Source of the DNA: Eonycteris spelaea
Taxonomy: Eukaryota > Chordata > Mammalia > Chiroptera > Pteropodidae
Direction: 5' to 3'
Length of the DNA stretch: 64,000 nt
Assembly: GCA_003508835.1 (NCBI GenBank)
Contig: PUFA01000162.1
Location: 2,356,001 to 2,420,000 of the forward strand
The position numbers and the translations under genes were made by a program. Below, in pieces: positions 45,308 to 56,265 of the stretch (positions are counted from its first letter, which is position 1; each line of letters begins with the position of its first letter). A model generated the notes under the pieces. The model saw nothing but the letters and a program-made list of their open reading frames with translations, made no database searches and was not told the origin of the DNA.

Positions 45308-45836
45308 CATCATCTCTTGCTGTTTAACAAAGTACCCCAAACTTAGCAACACCTTTATTATCTCATATATTCTTTGAGTCAAGAATGAGGCAACAGATTA
45401 GCTGGGTCCTGTGCTTCAGAATCTCTCACAAAGATGCAATTAAAGCATTGGAAGGACTCTGGTCTTATCTGAGGATCAGCTGGAAAGGAATCTGCTTCTA
45501 AATTCATGTAATTATTGGCAGGATTTAGTTTCTTGCAGATTGTAGGATTGATGACCTCAGCTCCTTGATGACTTTAGGGAGTCTGACCTCAGTTGATTGC
45601 CATGTGGGCCTCTCTATATGGTGGCTTCCTTAAATTGAAGTCATAAAATGAGAGTCAGTAGTAAAGAGTCTGCTAACAAGACAGAAGTTACAGTATTCAG
45701 TAACATAATCACCTCTTCGCATGCACTATTAGAAACAACATATGGGACCTACTCACTCACAAACGATGGGAATTAAACAAGATGTCATACCAAGAGGTGT
45801 TGATAGCTGAGGGTCATTTACAGTTGGTCCATCACA
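45308..45836. mobile_element. old LTR-like element inserted in a MIR
   Basis: 'catctcttgctgtttaacaa', 'agtaccccaaacttagcaac', 'ttagctgggtcctgtgcttc', 'agaatctctcacaaagatgc', 'attgccatgtgggcctctct' and 'tgctaacaagacagaagtta' follow the order of the same repeat type as 30858-31414. It ends near 'ggtccatcaca'. The MIR on each side continues across it. It is probably an ERVL/MaLR-type solitary LTR, with the family name not assigned. Confidence 0.6.
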
Positions 45837-45998
45837 GTGTGTTAGATAGACTACTTAACTTCTAGGTGCATTAGGGTCTCCATCTATAAATGAAAAGAAT
45901 AATGGAGTCATTAGGAATATTAGATGACAATATAAGTAAAGCATCTAGAGCAGGGCCTGGTGCATAGTAAGTACTGATTAATGTTAAATTCTATTAAT
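45837..45998 (+). repeat. MIR SINE, 3' part (split)
   Basis: 'gactacttaacttctaggtg', 'agggtctccatctataaatg', 'gcatctagagcagggcctgg' and 'tgcatagtaagtactgatta' complete the MIR begun at 45230. Confidence 0.85.
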
Positions 45999-46009
45999 AG
46001 TCTAAAAAA

Positions 46010-46210
46010 TGTCAAGCACTATTCCAAATGGGGAAGTTAGCACTAAGTAAAAGGTCAAATTCCCAACCTTCATGGAGTTTATAATCTAGTACATAAACGC
46101 AGAAAATAAACATTTAAGTATATAATTTGATGAATATTAGTGGTAGTGGGTGTTACTATTTTATAAAATGATCAGAGCAGTCTCATTGGTGACACTTGAG
46201 CAGAAGCCTG
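46010..46210. repeat. possible old interspersed repeat (unnamed)
   Basis: 'tgtcaagcactattccaaat', 'aaccttcatggagtttataa', 'tctagtacataaacgcagaa', 'aataaacatttaagtatata' and 'tgacacttgagcagaagcct' match the block order of an abundant old mammalian repeat that I cannot name. It is the best-preserved of the three suspected copies in the window. Confidence 0.5.
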
Positions 46211-46214
46211 AATA

Positions 46215-47320
46215 AAGTGAAGGGACAAGCCTTTTATATATCTGGAAGATAGCAAATGTGAACTCCTTAAGATGAAATTACATTTACTTTAAGAACCACA
46301 TGGAAGCTTGCTTTGGAACTATTGTAACATAAATATTCATGGTAGTTACTCACAGATGACAGTTTATCCCCAGAAAGCTGGGCCCATGTATGCTAAACAC
46401 TACTCTGAAGAATTGTTGCAGAACATATACAAAACACTAAGAGTTCATGCTCAACAGAACAGTAAAACGTTAAACTACAGTCCTGGATGGCCAAAGCTGA
46501 GTGCTGCCTGAGTGTTTATCCTAATTTTGATTGAGTTAAATCTGGCTGCAACATATAACACATGCTGCTACAACAATATTAGTAAAAGCAGTTGAAAGTC
46601 CCTTATTTTCTTTCTAAGCTGTTCATAGTTCAAATAATGAAACATTATAAAATGCTCCCAACACCTAATTGGTGTTTTATTCTTGCCTATCTTTTCATAG
46701 ATTTTACCTAGTTTAATCAGAATAAAGACACGATTGTCTCTTTACCTTTACTCACTTAGTGTCTTATAAATAAAATATATTCTTTGCTACTAATAACCAT
46801 CAGAGCTTCAACTTTTAGTGATTGTCTGTTCTTCTACCATACTGATATACCAAAAGTACTTGTTCTTATTCTGGGCGGTTTGGTTATTTATTTTCTTTGC
46901 TTATTATTGAAAAAAAATTGGATGCTGGTAATTTTGAGCTGATACCTTTTTTCTTCCTTGAAATTATTTTTAGAATAAGTTATCAAGAGTGGATTACTAA
47001 GTCTGAGTCTAAATCTAAGGATGCAAACATTTTTAGAGTCCATTTCTTTCAATAACTCATTGGCGATGGTCCATTTTCTGGTAGCAACACAAAACATTGC
47101 TATGTTCATAGGTTTTATTATTTCCAAATAAGTCCTTTATTCCTATATACTTAATTTTTATAGCCTATTAGCAATTTTAAAAGCCAGTATTTATTTCTTT
47201 GGAATATAAATTGAAATCTTATACTCAGTACTCTGTGCTAATTGTGTGACTAACCGGATATTTTATTCCACATAGTAATTCAGAGTAATCGAAAGCCTAC
47301 ATATTAGGATAGGTACCTAA
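46215..47320. other. unannotated sequence
   Basis: Frames at 46308-46511 (plus, 67 codons) and 46888-47127 (minus, 79 codons) have no motif. No named repeat. Confidence 0.4.
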
Positions 47321-47324
47321 TTTT

Positions 47325-47500
47325 ATTACTTGATAGCAGTGTGGCCTTGGGCAGAGTATAAAACTACTCAGTTCCTCAGTTTCTTCCTCTGTGAAATAGG
47401 GATAATAAGAATCCCCACCTACAGGTTTTGTCTCAATTGATTTAGGTAAGGTGTTATGCACATGATAGGGCCTCCATAAATGTCAGCTATTATTATTATA
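47325..47500 (+). repeat. MIR SINE
   Basis: 'gcagtgtggccttgggcaga', 'cagttcctcagtttcttcct', 'ctgtgaaatagggataataa', 'tgcacatgatagggcctcca' and 'taaatgtcagctattattat' form a well-kept sense MIR lacking only the first third. Confidence 0.88.
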
Positions 47501-48730
47501 TTGTGTGTTCCTAGGTTATCAATCAAAGCAGATCTTGTTGAACCAAAGTTAGGGAGATAGGAGTTTGCCTGAAACTTTAGCAGCATTTACAGGTAGCCTG
47601 GCATCCGCTAGTACGCCAAGAAGACAATGTAGCAGAATATAAGTCACAGACCAGGCTCCTTGGACCAAGGCTGTCTCATGGCTATGTGTGTTCATCCCAT
47701 ACAATTATTTTTTAATTAGTCGTTAATATTTAAAAATTTGGAAGTTTTACATAAAATCCTGATTTGTGACTTCCTTAAAAAACAATTGAAAAATGAAGCA
47801 AAGCCAGGATGCTTTGGTTTATGGCAACCATCAGCTAGAACAGAGTAGCAACTACTTTCATTAGAAGAGGTGCTAAAAAAGACGACGTGTTACACAAGTG
47901 TTGCCTCCTCTTCCTTCCCTGTTGCTTACACCTTGCCAGCTCCACTCATTTCTGTTACCTTTCTGGCTTCAGAAGCATTTGAATTAGCCTCCACCAGATC
48001 TTGGCCTCTGAAGATTGAAAGAACTGGATATAATCCTTGCTCTGGTCTACTCAGTAATTAAAATCCAAATTACCTGATTGATAACTTACATCACTGGGTA
48101 CAGCAGAGCATCGAGCAGCAGAGTACATTTCTCACTAGGACATCTCATTATAAGAGATGCTCTGTTTGCTTTAGACTTAGCCTCCAGACCACAGATATGC
48201 TCTCCTCTGCTCTGTAAGAAGTGAGACTTGGGAGAATTACAAAGAATAGTAGAACATCTAAAATGCTGCTGATAAAAGTCTATGAGCTCTTTCTCAAAAG
48301 ACTGAAAATGGTCACGTTGAAACAGTGAGGGAGTCCATACCAATAGCACTAAGCTTCTATTTTTATGCCGAGGGGAGTGTTTGAAGCTGTTACTTCATGT
48401 TCTCCAGAAGTCTTAAAATGCATGATTCATATACAATACAGGTTGAAAATGGCAGAGATTGATTTTATGAGATATGCAGCTTTACCATGGCACTAGCTGA
48501 CCCTCAAGTTGTATGAGAGGTCTGTAGACCAAAGCGAACTGGCTCTTTCAGAACTTTGAGAGCTAGTCTTCAGGTCTCCACTGAGCTCTGCATTTTTTTC
48601 TTGTTCACATGTTGTAATTAATAGAGGAGAAGACAATTCTACATTTGTATGAAACCTCCGACTTCATTCACATATCCTGGGGTCTAATGAAAACAGTGTG
48701 TCTTTGTTCCTCATCATATTTGGGGTTACC
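47501..48730. other. unannotated sequence
   Basis: An 87-codon minus frame (48086-48349) and a 63-codon plus frame (47870-48061) show no known domains. No named repeat. Confidence 0.4.
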
Positions 48731-48734
48731 AGCT

Positions 48735-49015
48735 GAGCAGTGTAGTAGGAAAAAGCACAGCAATGAAGAGCTTGGGTTTCAGAGTGCAATAGACCAGAGT
48801 TTAAGTCCTGGCGCTGGTACTTTATGATCTGTATGACTCAGGGTAATTTATTTAAATTCTCTTTGACTCAATTTTCTCATACATAAATTGGGATATTATG
48901 TATGAGATATTATGTATCTCCCTCATGAGGGGGATAATGTGAAATAATTCATATTCAACATTTATGATTTTTGTTAAGCCATAAATAAGCATTTAGTAAA
49001 TAGTGCTTACTGTGG
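48735..49015 (+). repeat. MIR SINE with internal microduplication
   Basis: Full-length-like sense MIR: 'gagcttgggtttcagagtgc', 'cagagtttaagtcctggcgc', 'tctgtatgactcagggtaat', 'attttctcatacataaattg' and 'cattatt'-type tail replaced by 'ataagcatttagtaaatagt'. GATATTATGTAT occurs twice close together at about 48891-48917, followed by the perfect palindrome CCCTCATGAGGG (48920-48931). Confidence 0.85.
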
Positions 49016-49315
49016 TTTTCTCTCTATATTCATTCAATATGATGAGCACTTTCTGTACAGTAGTAACTCACATAGTTTCTGCATTCATGGACCTGGGAGC
49101 CCAGTAGGGTTTGTATTTTTAATGTATTTTTGTTTTATAGCATAGATGTTGAGAGCTTGACTGGTTGTGAATATCCGCCCCAACTCTTGCTCTTTCTGTG
49201 ATGTAAAGCATCTAGTAAAACTTTCTGTTGCTCAATTTTCTTGGATATTAGAGATAATATTAAGATATTAAGAAGACATACCTTCTAGTGTCTGACCAAA
49301 ACTAATAACAATAAC

Positions 49316-49334
49316 AGTAATAATAATAATAATG
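49316..49334. repeat. (TAA)n simple repeat
   Basis: About six TAA units directly before a MIR. Confidence 0.9.
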
Positions 49335-49339
49335 AACGG

Positions 49340-49535
49340 GAAGAAAATAGCTAACACATATTACATGTATTCTATTTATTGTTTGATTATTTACTATATA
49401 TAGTTAACATTCATTGATGTAATAACTTTTATATGTATTAATTTATCTAAATCTCACAGTCAGCTATAAGTTATAAGTTTTCATTATTAGTCCCATTTTA
49501 TAGATGAGGAAACTAAGGTATAACTAGAGACACAC
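49340..49535 (-). repeat. MIR SINE
   Basis: 'attaatttatctaaatctca', 'cattattagtcccattttat', 'agatgaggaaactaaggtat' and 'aactagagacacac' are the antisense MIR middle. The tRNA end is not recognisable. Confidence 0.8.
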
Positions 49536-49552
49536 ACTTAGGAGATGTCATT

Positions 49553-50300
49553 TTGTGGCTGGTATCATTAATAAAATTACATCTTACTAATTCATTACAA
49601 TTAGATTTACATTATTGTTTTACAGTCCTTCTGAGTAATTTCATTGCATCTCTATATTTTATCAAGCACATTCTGTTGATGAACATTTTTATTATTTTTC
49701 GTGACATGTACATGAAGAGCCAGTTTCGAAACCCATCACATTTTACATGAGAGGTTGTCTGCCTGCTTGTGTTAACTCTCAGATAAATTTCATATTCTTC
49801 TGTTCATGCAACAGATTTAACTGAAGAATTGAGAGATTGAGGCTGTTCAGGCTAACCTGTAAGACCAGGAATAAGATTTTTGGACAATGTACATTGGCTG
49901 GTAGAGGACTGTGTTACTAAGAAACTAGACACAGTGAATTTTTCAGCCTATGAAGTTCTAATTTATTTGTGCATAGAGCATACCTATGAAGAGCACAAGA
50001 CAGCATACCAGGCTAAAATGAATAGACTGAGGGACCTTTTGTATGGACCAAGACTAACATACTCATTGATGTGCTTTTAAATCACAGAGAAACTGTGTTG
50101 TTTTCATTGCCTGGGCATTCTCTCTATACTATCAAGTTTGTGATCAGACCACCTTCTCAGTGAAGGCTTCTCTGTCTGGCTATTTATAATTCCACCCCCC
50201 ACCCCACCTCTCTCCAACCACAAATATTCCATAACCTCTTTCCCTGCTTTATTTTTCTTCATGGCACTTATCCCTATTTACAGACTATATATTTTACCTA
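49553..50300. other. unannotated sequence
   Basis: Frames of 65 codons (49553-49750) and 66 codons (49880-50080) without motifs. No named repeat. Confidence 0.4.
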
Positions 50301-50321
50301 CTTATTTTCCTATTCCCTCAG

Positions 50322-50501
50322 CAGTGGTATGCTGGAGCCTGCTCACAATTGTTTGCAAGAGCAAACTGCTAAATATTCAGGAATTTTGCAAGCTGGTTGT
50401 TAAATTGGCCATAGTGGGAATAGTTGTACCATAGGAATTGGCAAATGTTACAAATTAGGGACTTTTTTTTTTTTTCAGAGTTAGTTTCCAGTGCACCACT
50501 G
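50322..50501. mobile_element. 180-base TIR element (hAT-like MITE)
   Basis: The ends CAGTGGTATGCTGGA (50322-50336) and TCCAGTGCACCACTG (50487-50501) are inverted repeats with 12 of 15 bases paired. The start CAGTG and the small size fit nonautonomous hAT elements. The interior 'ctggttgttaaattggccat' and 'ggaattggcaaatgttacaa' looks like a common mammalian repeat, but I do not assign a name. The flanking octamers do not match well. Confidence 0.65.
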
Positions 50502-50528
50502 CCCCCATTAAATATAAGCTTTATTAAA

Positions 50529-50545
50529 ACACACACACACACACA
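50529..50545. repeat. (AC)n short microsatellite
   Basis: Eight AC units after 'ttattaaa'. Confidence 0.9.
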
Positions 50546-50549
50546 TTTT

Positions 50550-51997
50550 GTTTCTTTGTTTCATTCACCGCTGTATCCTCAGTAACTAGACAGGCACCTT
50601 AAACAGTGTATAAAGAGTGTATTAATAACAGTGTTTGCTAGAAGAAATATAGAACAAATATGTGTGAGTGAGTTAGTGGGTAAGCAAATACACACATAAA
50701 ATTCAGTGAGTGTCCCTCATGAGGCTGTTAAAATCAGCTGTTATGGTTGCTTTTGTTGGTGCAGTGACTCAGTGATTCACAACCTGGACTTGAAAACTAA
50801 GTTGCTAAATGAATATTACTAGATCCCAGTGTAGAACTGAGTTACAAAACTTGAAGGAGACTAAATCTAAGTTGTGAGTTTCTCTCTTCTTGACCATAGT
50901 CTTTGGACTTGAGCCATTGAAAATTTTTCTACTTAAATTTAATAAGTCAAGCTTCTTATTTCTTAGTCACTAAAATGGAAAGGACTAAAAATATGTAAAC
51001 AGAAACCTTAAAAAGAACATTACATGTGCCATAGGAAAGTTAAAATAATTTGGCTTCAGAACTCACTTTTATTTTCCCAGCTCAGATTTATATTTATAAG
51101 TCACTCTAAACAAGAACGATACCTATTTTTTTGCTTAATTGCTTATAATTGCATTACATGTAAGTTCTATTATACAATATTACTGATTGTTAAAGACTAT
51201 ATTATCTTGTCATGAACTTTGGGATTGACTTAATGTACCTCCTTTTCTAGAAGGAAACTAGACATTAAGAAATAAAGTATATGGTCAGGGTTGAAAATAG
51301 ACTATCAAAAATATAATCAATCAAGAATGTATTTTTTTGTTGTAGTTTCCCTCGATTTTTTTACATTGGTTTCTTGAATGGTTTTTGAGGTCAGAATGGG
51401 TGATTAGATTTGAAATATCATTGTTTTCTTGGCATGACCTCAACAAAGATGGGACTGACTCAGGAAAGACTTGAGTTTAATAAAAAATATTCCAGGATTA
51501 ACAAATTATGAAAGATGTAGGAAAGAATAATTTGAAATGGTTTAATTTCTTAGAATAGAGGCAATTCTTAAGGATTACGTAAGAAAATGTGAGAACAATG
51601 AAAAGGAAATATCATTTTTTTCAAGTAGTACCTATATGACATCTGCTAGTGAATGTTGAGGACATAGCTCCAGTGATAAGCTTCATGTGATTAAACAAAG
51701 TCAGAAAGTCTAAGGGGCTGCTGCCTTTACTTTGTTGAAGTTATAGAGAATGATAATGCCATTTTATGTTAAGTCCTGTGGGACTGTTATCAGAGTAAAA
51801 ATAAACTTCTATTTTATTCATGCTTAACATATGATCTACCTTCTGCTAAGGACTATTTATATACATCTCATTCCAGTCTTAAACCATACTGTGAGGTAGC
51901 ATTTATATCAATTAATATACTTTTGGTAGCAAGTGTCAAAGTGTCTATTTAAAGGGGTTAGAATGACAAGGAAATGAATTATATCACAAATTTAAAA
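50550..51997. other. mostly unannotated sequence
   Basis: At 51825-51905 'tgatctaccttctgctaagg' and 'cttaaaccatactgtgaggt' may be an antisense MIR end. A 63-codon frame at 51024-51215 has no motif. Confidence 0.4.
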
Positions 51998-52006
51998 GTT
52001 CAGTGG

Positions 52007-52990
52007 GTACTAAGAATAATAAAGAAGCTACTATGAATAATAACATGCCAATAAACCTAGAATGAAAGGAGACATTCCTAAAAATGTATAACCTACCAAG
52101 ACTGAATCATGAAGACATAGAAAATCTGAACATACCAATTATTAGTAAGGAGATCAAATCATTAATCAAAAACCTTCCAACATAGAAAACTCCTGGATTA
52201 GATGGCTTCACTGGTGAATTCTACCAAACATTTAAAAAAGAATACCAATCCTTCTCAAACACTTCCAAAAAATAGAAGAATAGGGAATGTTTCAAAGTCA
52301 CTTCATGAAGTCAGCATTACCCTAATACCAATGTCAGACAAGGACACACACACAAAAAGAAAATTATAGGCCAATATCCCTCATACACATATGTGCAAAA
52401 GTCCTCAAGAAAAATATTAGCAAACCAAATTCAACAGTACATTAAAAGGGTCATACAACATGATTAAGTGAAATTTATCCTGGGTTCTAAAGATGCTTCA
52501 ATATATATAAATCAATAAATGTGATACACTGTATTACAAAATGAAAGATAAAAATCATATGATTATTACAATAGATACAGAAAAGCATTTGGCAAAATTC
52601 AACATTTTTTCATGTTAAAAATCTCAGCAATGTTTCAACATAACAAAACCATATATCACAAACCCACAGCTAACATCATACTTAACAGTTAAAAGCTAAA
52701 AGCTTTTCCTCTAAGTTTGGCAACAAGATAAGGATGCCCACCCTCACACTTTTATTCAGTATAGTACTGGAAGTACTAGCCAGAACTATCAAGCAAGATA
52801 AAGAAATAAAAGACAAATAGACTTGAGAAGGAAAAATAAAATTGTCTTTGTTTGCAGATGACATGATATCACATGCAGAATACTCTAAAGACTTCACCAA
52901 AACACTGTTAGAACTAATCAACAAATTCAATAAAGTTGCAGGTTACAAAATCAATACATAAAAATCAGTTGTGTTTCTATACACTAACAG
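52007..52990 (+). pseudogene. L1 ORF2 reverse transcriptase fragment (inactive)
   Basis: Translating from about 52840 gives LSLFADDMISHAEY, with the catalytic FADD motif of L1 reverse transcriptase at 52851-52862, and then KLLELINKF-like and VAGYKIN sequence at 52880-52960. Many stops interrupt the frame (for example the TAG at 52818 and TAA after YKINT). The endonuclease domain and the cysteine-rich C-terminus are absent, so it is dead. Confidence 0.88.
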
Positions 52991-53253
52991 TGCATTATCA
53001 GATGAATAAGGTCTGAGGGTCTAAAGATCATGTGGTAACTATAGCATTCTATAATATAAATTTGCTGAGAGGAGAGCTTCACTATTATCTCATATACACA
53101 AAAAAAGTAAATCTGTGAGGTAATGGATATGTTAAATGTTAACTCAATGATGGTAATCCTTTCATAATGTTTATATATAATCATCATCGTGTTGTACACT
53201 TTAAATATATTATAGTTTTGTCAATTATACTTCAGTAAAGCTGGGGAAAAAAT
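52007..53253 (+). mobile_element. LINE-1 copy with internal deletion
   Basis: Sense L1. ORF2 sequence runs from about 52007 ('gaagctactatgaataataa', 'acctaccaagactgaatcat') to about 52990 ('tgtgtttctatacactaaca'). It then jumps directly to 3' UTR ('gatgaataaggtctgagggt', 'tgttgtacactttaaatata', 'tcaattatacttcagtaaag'). The C-terminal half of ORF2 is missing. Short flanking repeats GTTCAGTGG (51998-52006) and GTTCAGCGG (53254-53262) after a six-A tail are a plausible target-site duplication (8 of 9). Confidence 0.85.
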
Positions 53254-53262
53254 GTTCAGCGG

Positions 53263-53780
53263 CCATGTTGTCTACCGGCAAAAGGAGATCAAGGCTCTGG
53301 TTCCATTGTCTGTGCTGTTTTCAACTATGTACTTTACCATATGTCATCTTTGCCTTCCGATTTAACCAAAAGTTGACTATCACATGATCTAGAGCACCTC
53401 TTTATAGTTCTTAACCAATGGCTAAGCATTAGAATCCAAGCATAGAAGATTAGTCCTTCTCTGTAATATGTTAGATAAATTTGAGTCATGTGATTATACC
53501 TGACCAAAAACCCTCTCCAAAGAAATATGTTTCTAGACCTATTCACTGGCAAAGTAGATAGGCTTTCAAAGATTTGCTCACCAATAAAGATCTATCTACC
53601 CTTGGAGCTAATGATTTGAGTTTACATTCCCTTTGTCCCATGGCCATAGGGTTTTGTTAGAAAGGACAGAGTGAATGCTAAGGAGACAACTTAATCCCAC
53701 TACAGCGTTATTACTCTGCATTTACAGATGTGGAAACTGTGAGGCCAAGGTCAGGCAAATACTAAATGGCAGAAACAGAA
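53263..53780. other. unannotated sequence
   Basis: A 72-codon minus frame (53334-53552) shows no domain. The block is unique between an L1 and a purine tract. Confidence 0.4.
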
Positions 53781-53781
53781 T

Positions 53782-53882
53782 GAGGAGGAGGAGGAGGAGG
53801 AGGAGAAAGAGGAAGAGGAGGAGAAGAAAGAAAAGGATAAAAGGATAAAGAGGGAAACAGAAGAAGGAAGAGAAGAAGAAGG
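53782..53882. repeat. (GGA)n/(GAA)n purine tract
   Basis: The plus strand is pure purine for 56 bases (53782-53837), beginning with seven to eight GAG/GGA triplets, and remains almost pure to 53882. It directly abuts the MIR that follows. Confidence 0.95.
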
Positions 53883-53887
53883 CATTA

Positions 53888-54080
53888 AACTGTCACACTT
53901 AACTATGTGTCAGGCACTGTGCTAAGCATTTTATATAGCATTTAAAATGACCACATTTAATTCTCACAGGAAACTTATGGAGTAGGTACTATTATTATCC
54001 CACTTCATAGTTGAGAAAAACAGAGGTACATAGAAGTTAAGTACCTTGACCAAGAGCACAGCATAACTCTAGGAACTGAA
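53888..54080 (-). repeat. MIR SINE, 3' part (split by L1)
   Basis: Antisense MIR: 'actatgtgtcaggcactgtg', 'ctaagcattttatatagcat', 'taattctcacaggaaactta', 'ggtactattattatcccact' and 'gaagttaagtaccttgacca', ending at 'aggaactgaa' where a T-run begins. Confidence 0.9.
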
Positions 54081-54527
54081 TTTTTTTTTTTAATTTGTAT
54101 TAGTTTCAAGTATACAGTACATTGGTTAGATATCTATACAGTTAGTAAAATGATTCCTTCAATTGCCCCCTTCCTCCCCTTACCCTCCACCTAGTCAATG
54201 TATTAATGCTAATTGCATTCCTCATGCCATGTTTCCCATCCCTGTGACCATCCATCAACTACGAATTTGTACTTCTTTAACCTTTCACACCATTCTTCCA
54301 GCCCCCAAACCCCCTTCCCTCTGTCCATCAGCAAATTGTCCACTATATTTGTAAGTCTGTTTTTATTAGTTCTTTTTATTCTTTAAATTCCTCATATAAG
54401 TGAAATCATATAGTGTTTATCTTTCTCTGTCTGACTTAAATACTTCTAGGTTCATCATAGCAATATTTTTTTTCCATTCCCTTCCTTTTTATATGTAGGG
54501 GTCTTGTTTTCTTATCCTTTTAGCCAT
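54081..54527 (-). mobile_element. 5'-truncated L1 3' UTR inserted in a MIR
   Basis: It starts with T11 (54081-54091), then 'aatttgtattagtttcaagt', 'atacagtacattggttagat', 'aatgctaattgcattcctca', 'aatcatatagtgtttatctt' and 'gacttaaatacttctaggtt'. This is the antisense L1 3' UTR and start of ORF2 end region, as at 41100-41520. A MIR segment recurs on both sides (about 54062-54080 and 54529-54545), as expected from a target-site duplication. Confidence 0.82.
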
Positions 54528-54528
54528 T

Positions 54529-54612
54529 ACAGCCCTTGGAGCTGAGATTTGAATGCAGGAAATCAGGCAGCTCTGGAATCTAAGGTTTTATCCACTCTAC
54601 TGTACCACTCCT
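54529..54612 (-). repeat. MIR SINE, 5' part (split by L1)
   Basis: 'acagcccttggagctgagat', 'ttgaatgcaggaaatcaggc' and 'agctctggaatctaaggttt', then 'ccactctactgtaccactcc', complete the MIR interrupted at 54080. Confidence 0.85.
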
Positions 54613-54614
54613 GG

Positions 54615-55285
54615 ACTGCTTGGGTATTTATTCATTCTCTTAGGCTAATCCCTTGCTTTTTAGACTTCACAGGCTTTTGCAGCTTGCCTTGACTTGCTAC
54701 ATACTACATGCTGGTGAATTTGACTTTGATTTCCACCTCTGTTTTATTGAATGAGAGTGCAATTCAGTGAATTGTCTTGAATTCACTTTCTAAAAGGATG
54801 CTTATCCTTTCTTATACATAGTTGCCTCTCAAATCCTAATCTTCATCCTATATTGATTAAGCAAAGAGCAGCAAAGGTTAAAAGAGTGATCACTTATAAA
54901 TGAAATACATCAACAAAAAAAAAAAAAAAGCACCCCCTGAAAGACTTCATTTTTTTTTGTTGATCAAGGCATCAATATAACCATTAAATAAATTCTCTTT
55001 GAAAATTATTTTTATTTTTCTTTTGTCATCCTTCTTCAAAGAATAGGAAAAAAAATGAGAAACTATTTCCGAGGTTGCAGAGGCTACCTCACGGAGCAAT
55101 CTGAATTTAGAATGAGCTCTTTCATTCTAACATTCTAACTATACATTAGTATGTTACGTGTAAAAGTACATAGCTGGTAAAAGAATAAACTTGAAAATTT
55201 TATTTATTTTGTGGGACACAAAAATAAATCATTCCCAGAAGAGCCCAGGATTTACTGGTGCATATAGCAATGGCTGAGGGATTTG
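54615..55285. other. unannotated sequence
   Basis: A poly-A run at about 54915-54929 and T/A-rich runs are the only features seen. Confidence 0.4.
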
Positions 55286-55289
55286 GGCA

Positions 55290-55410
55290 TCGTGGTATGA
55301 TAGACTGAGATTTGAGAGGTCGTTCTTCAGGCCTGGCTCCATCTCTCACCAGCTTGCAAACTTTCTGGCCCTTAGCTTCCTTGTTTGTAAAATGCTTTTA
55401 TAAGGCCACA
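55290..55410 (+). repeat. MIR SINE fragment
   Basis: 'gatagactgagatttgagag', 'ttcaggcctggctccatctc', 'cagcttgcaaactttctggc' and 'ttccttgtttgtaaaatgct' form a sense MIR 5' half. Confidence 0.7.
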
Positions 55411-56020
55411 TTCCAAATCTGATTATTATTCAAAGTCGTCCACCTCTAAAGTCTTTACCAATAAAACCTCACCCACCTACTTGCTCACTCTCACCCAACT
55501 GTGATTTTGCCTTGTTAATCTCCCATGCTTCACTGGGTCTTCTTCTTCTAGGACTATTATTGATCTTTTTTGCCATTATTTTTTGTCTTATGAATTTCCA
55601 CTCAGAGCAATATCTTCACTTATTCCTCCTTCATTCCTACTTTTCATTTAGACTTTTTTTGAGGGTGGTGATTGTAACTCTTATTTCTCTAGAATCCCCC
55701 AAAACTCTTAAAATGATGACAGTTACACATGAATTAGCTTTTGAATGATGGTGAAGGTGATAATATAGTGAATTAAAACAACACTCTTTTCACAAGCTCT
55801 GTATGATTTATGTTTGTGAAACAAAAACAAAATAAAGCAAACAAATGACACAAAAGAGCATAATACTCTTTAAAAATATATACCCTAAATAAAGGGTTAT
55901 CTCTTAAACTTTATTGTTGATGTTGGAAAGGCTTTTTATGAAGATATTCTAATGGATATTTTCATTAGTTCATATTAAAATTATTAATAAAAACAGGAAT
56001 GAATTCCTTGCTTAAAGTAA
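55411..56020. other. unannotated sequence
   Basis: A 78-codon frame (55512-55748, plus) is Leu/Phe-rich, with a hydrophobic N-terminal run but no known domain. AT-rich DNA readily yields such frames. Confidence 0.4.
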
Positions 56021-56025
56021 ATGAA

Positions 56026-56264
56026 TGTAGTAAGAACCATAAAAAAATATTCAAGTCTTTGTGTTGGAGATAAAAGTTTGGTTAGTCAGTGCCTGGGTGG
56101 GATAGTGCTGAAATGCTTTTGCTCTGGAATGTCTTGCTGGCCTTGCTTACCTTATTCATCTCTTTCCTAATACCTATAAGAAGATAAAAAGTATGATTTA
56201 AAGAGAATTGCTATTGGAAGTCACCCTCCCTTCGAGCTAATGATAATAGCAATTATTTTTTGAG
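56026..56264. repeat. diverged local duplication, copy A
   Basis: 'ttggagataaaagtttggtt', 'agtcagtgcctgggtgggat', 'tgctctggaatgtcttgctg', 'gagaattgctattggaagtc' and 'gagctaatgataatagcaat' recur in order and in the same orientation at 57522-57765. It is not a family I can name. Confidence 0.85.
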
Positions 56265-56265
56265 G

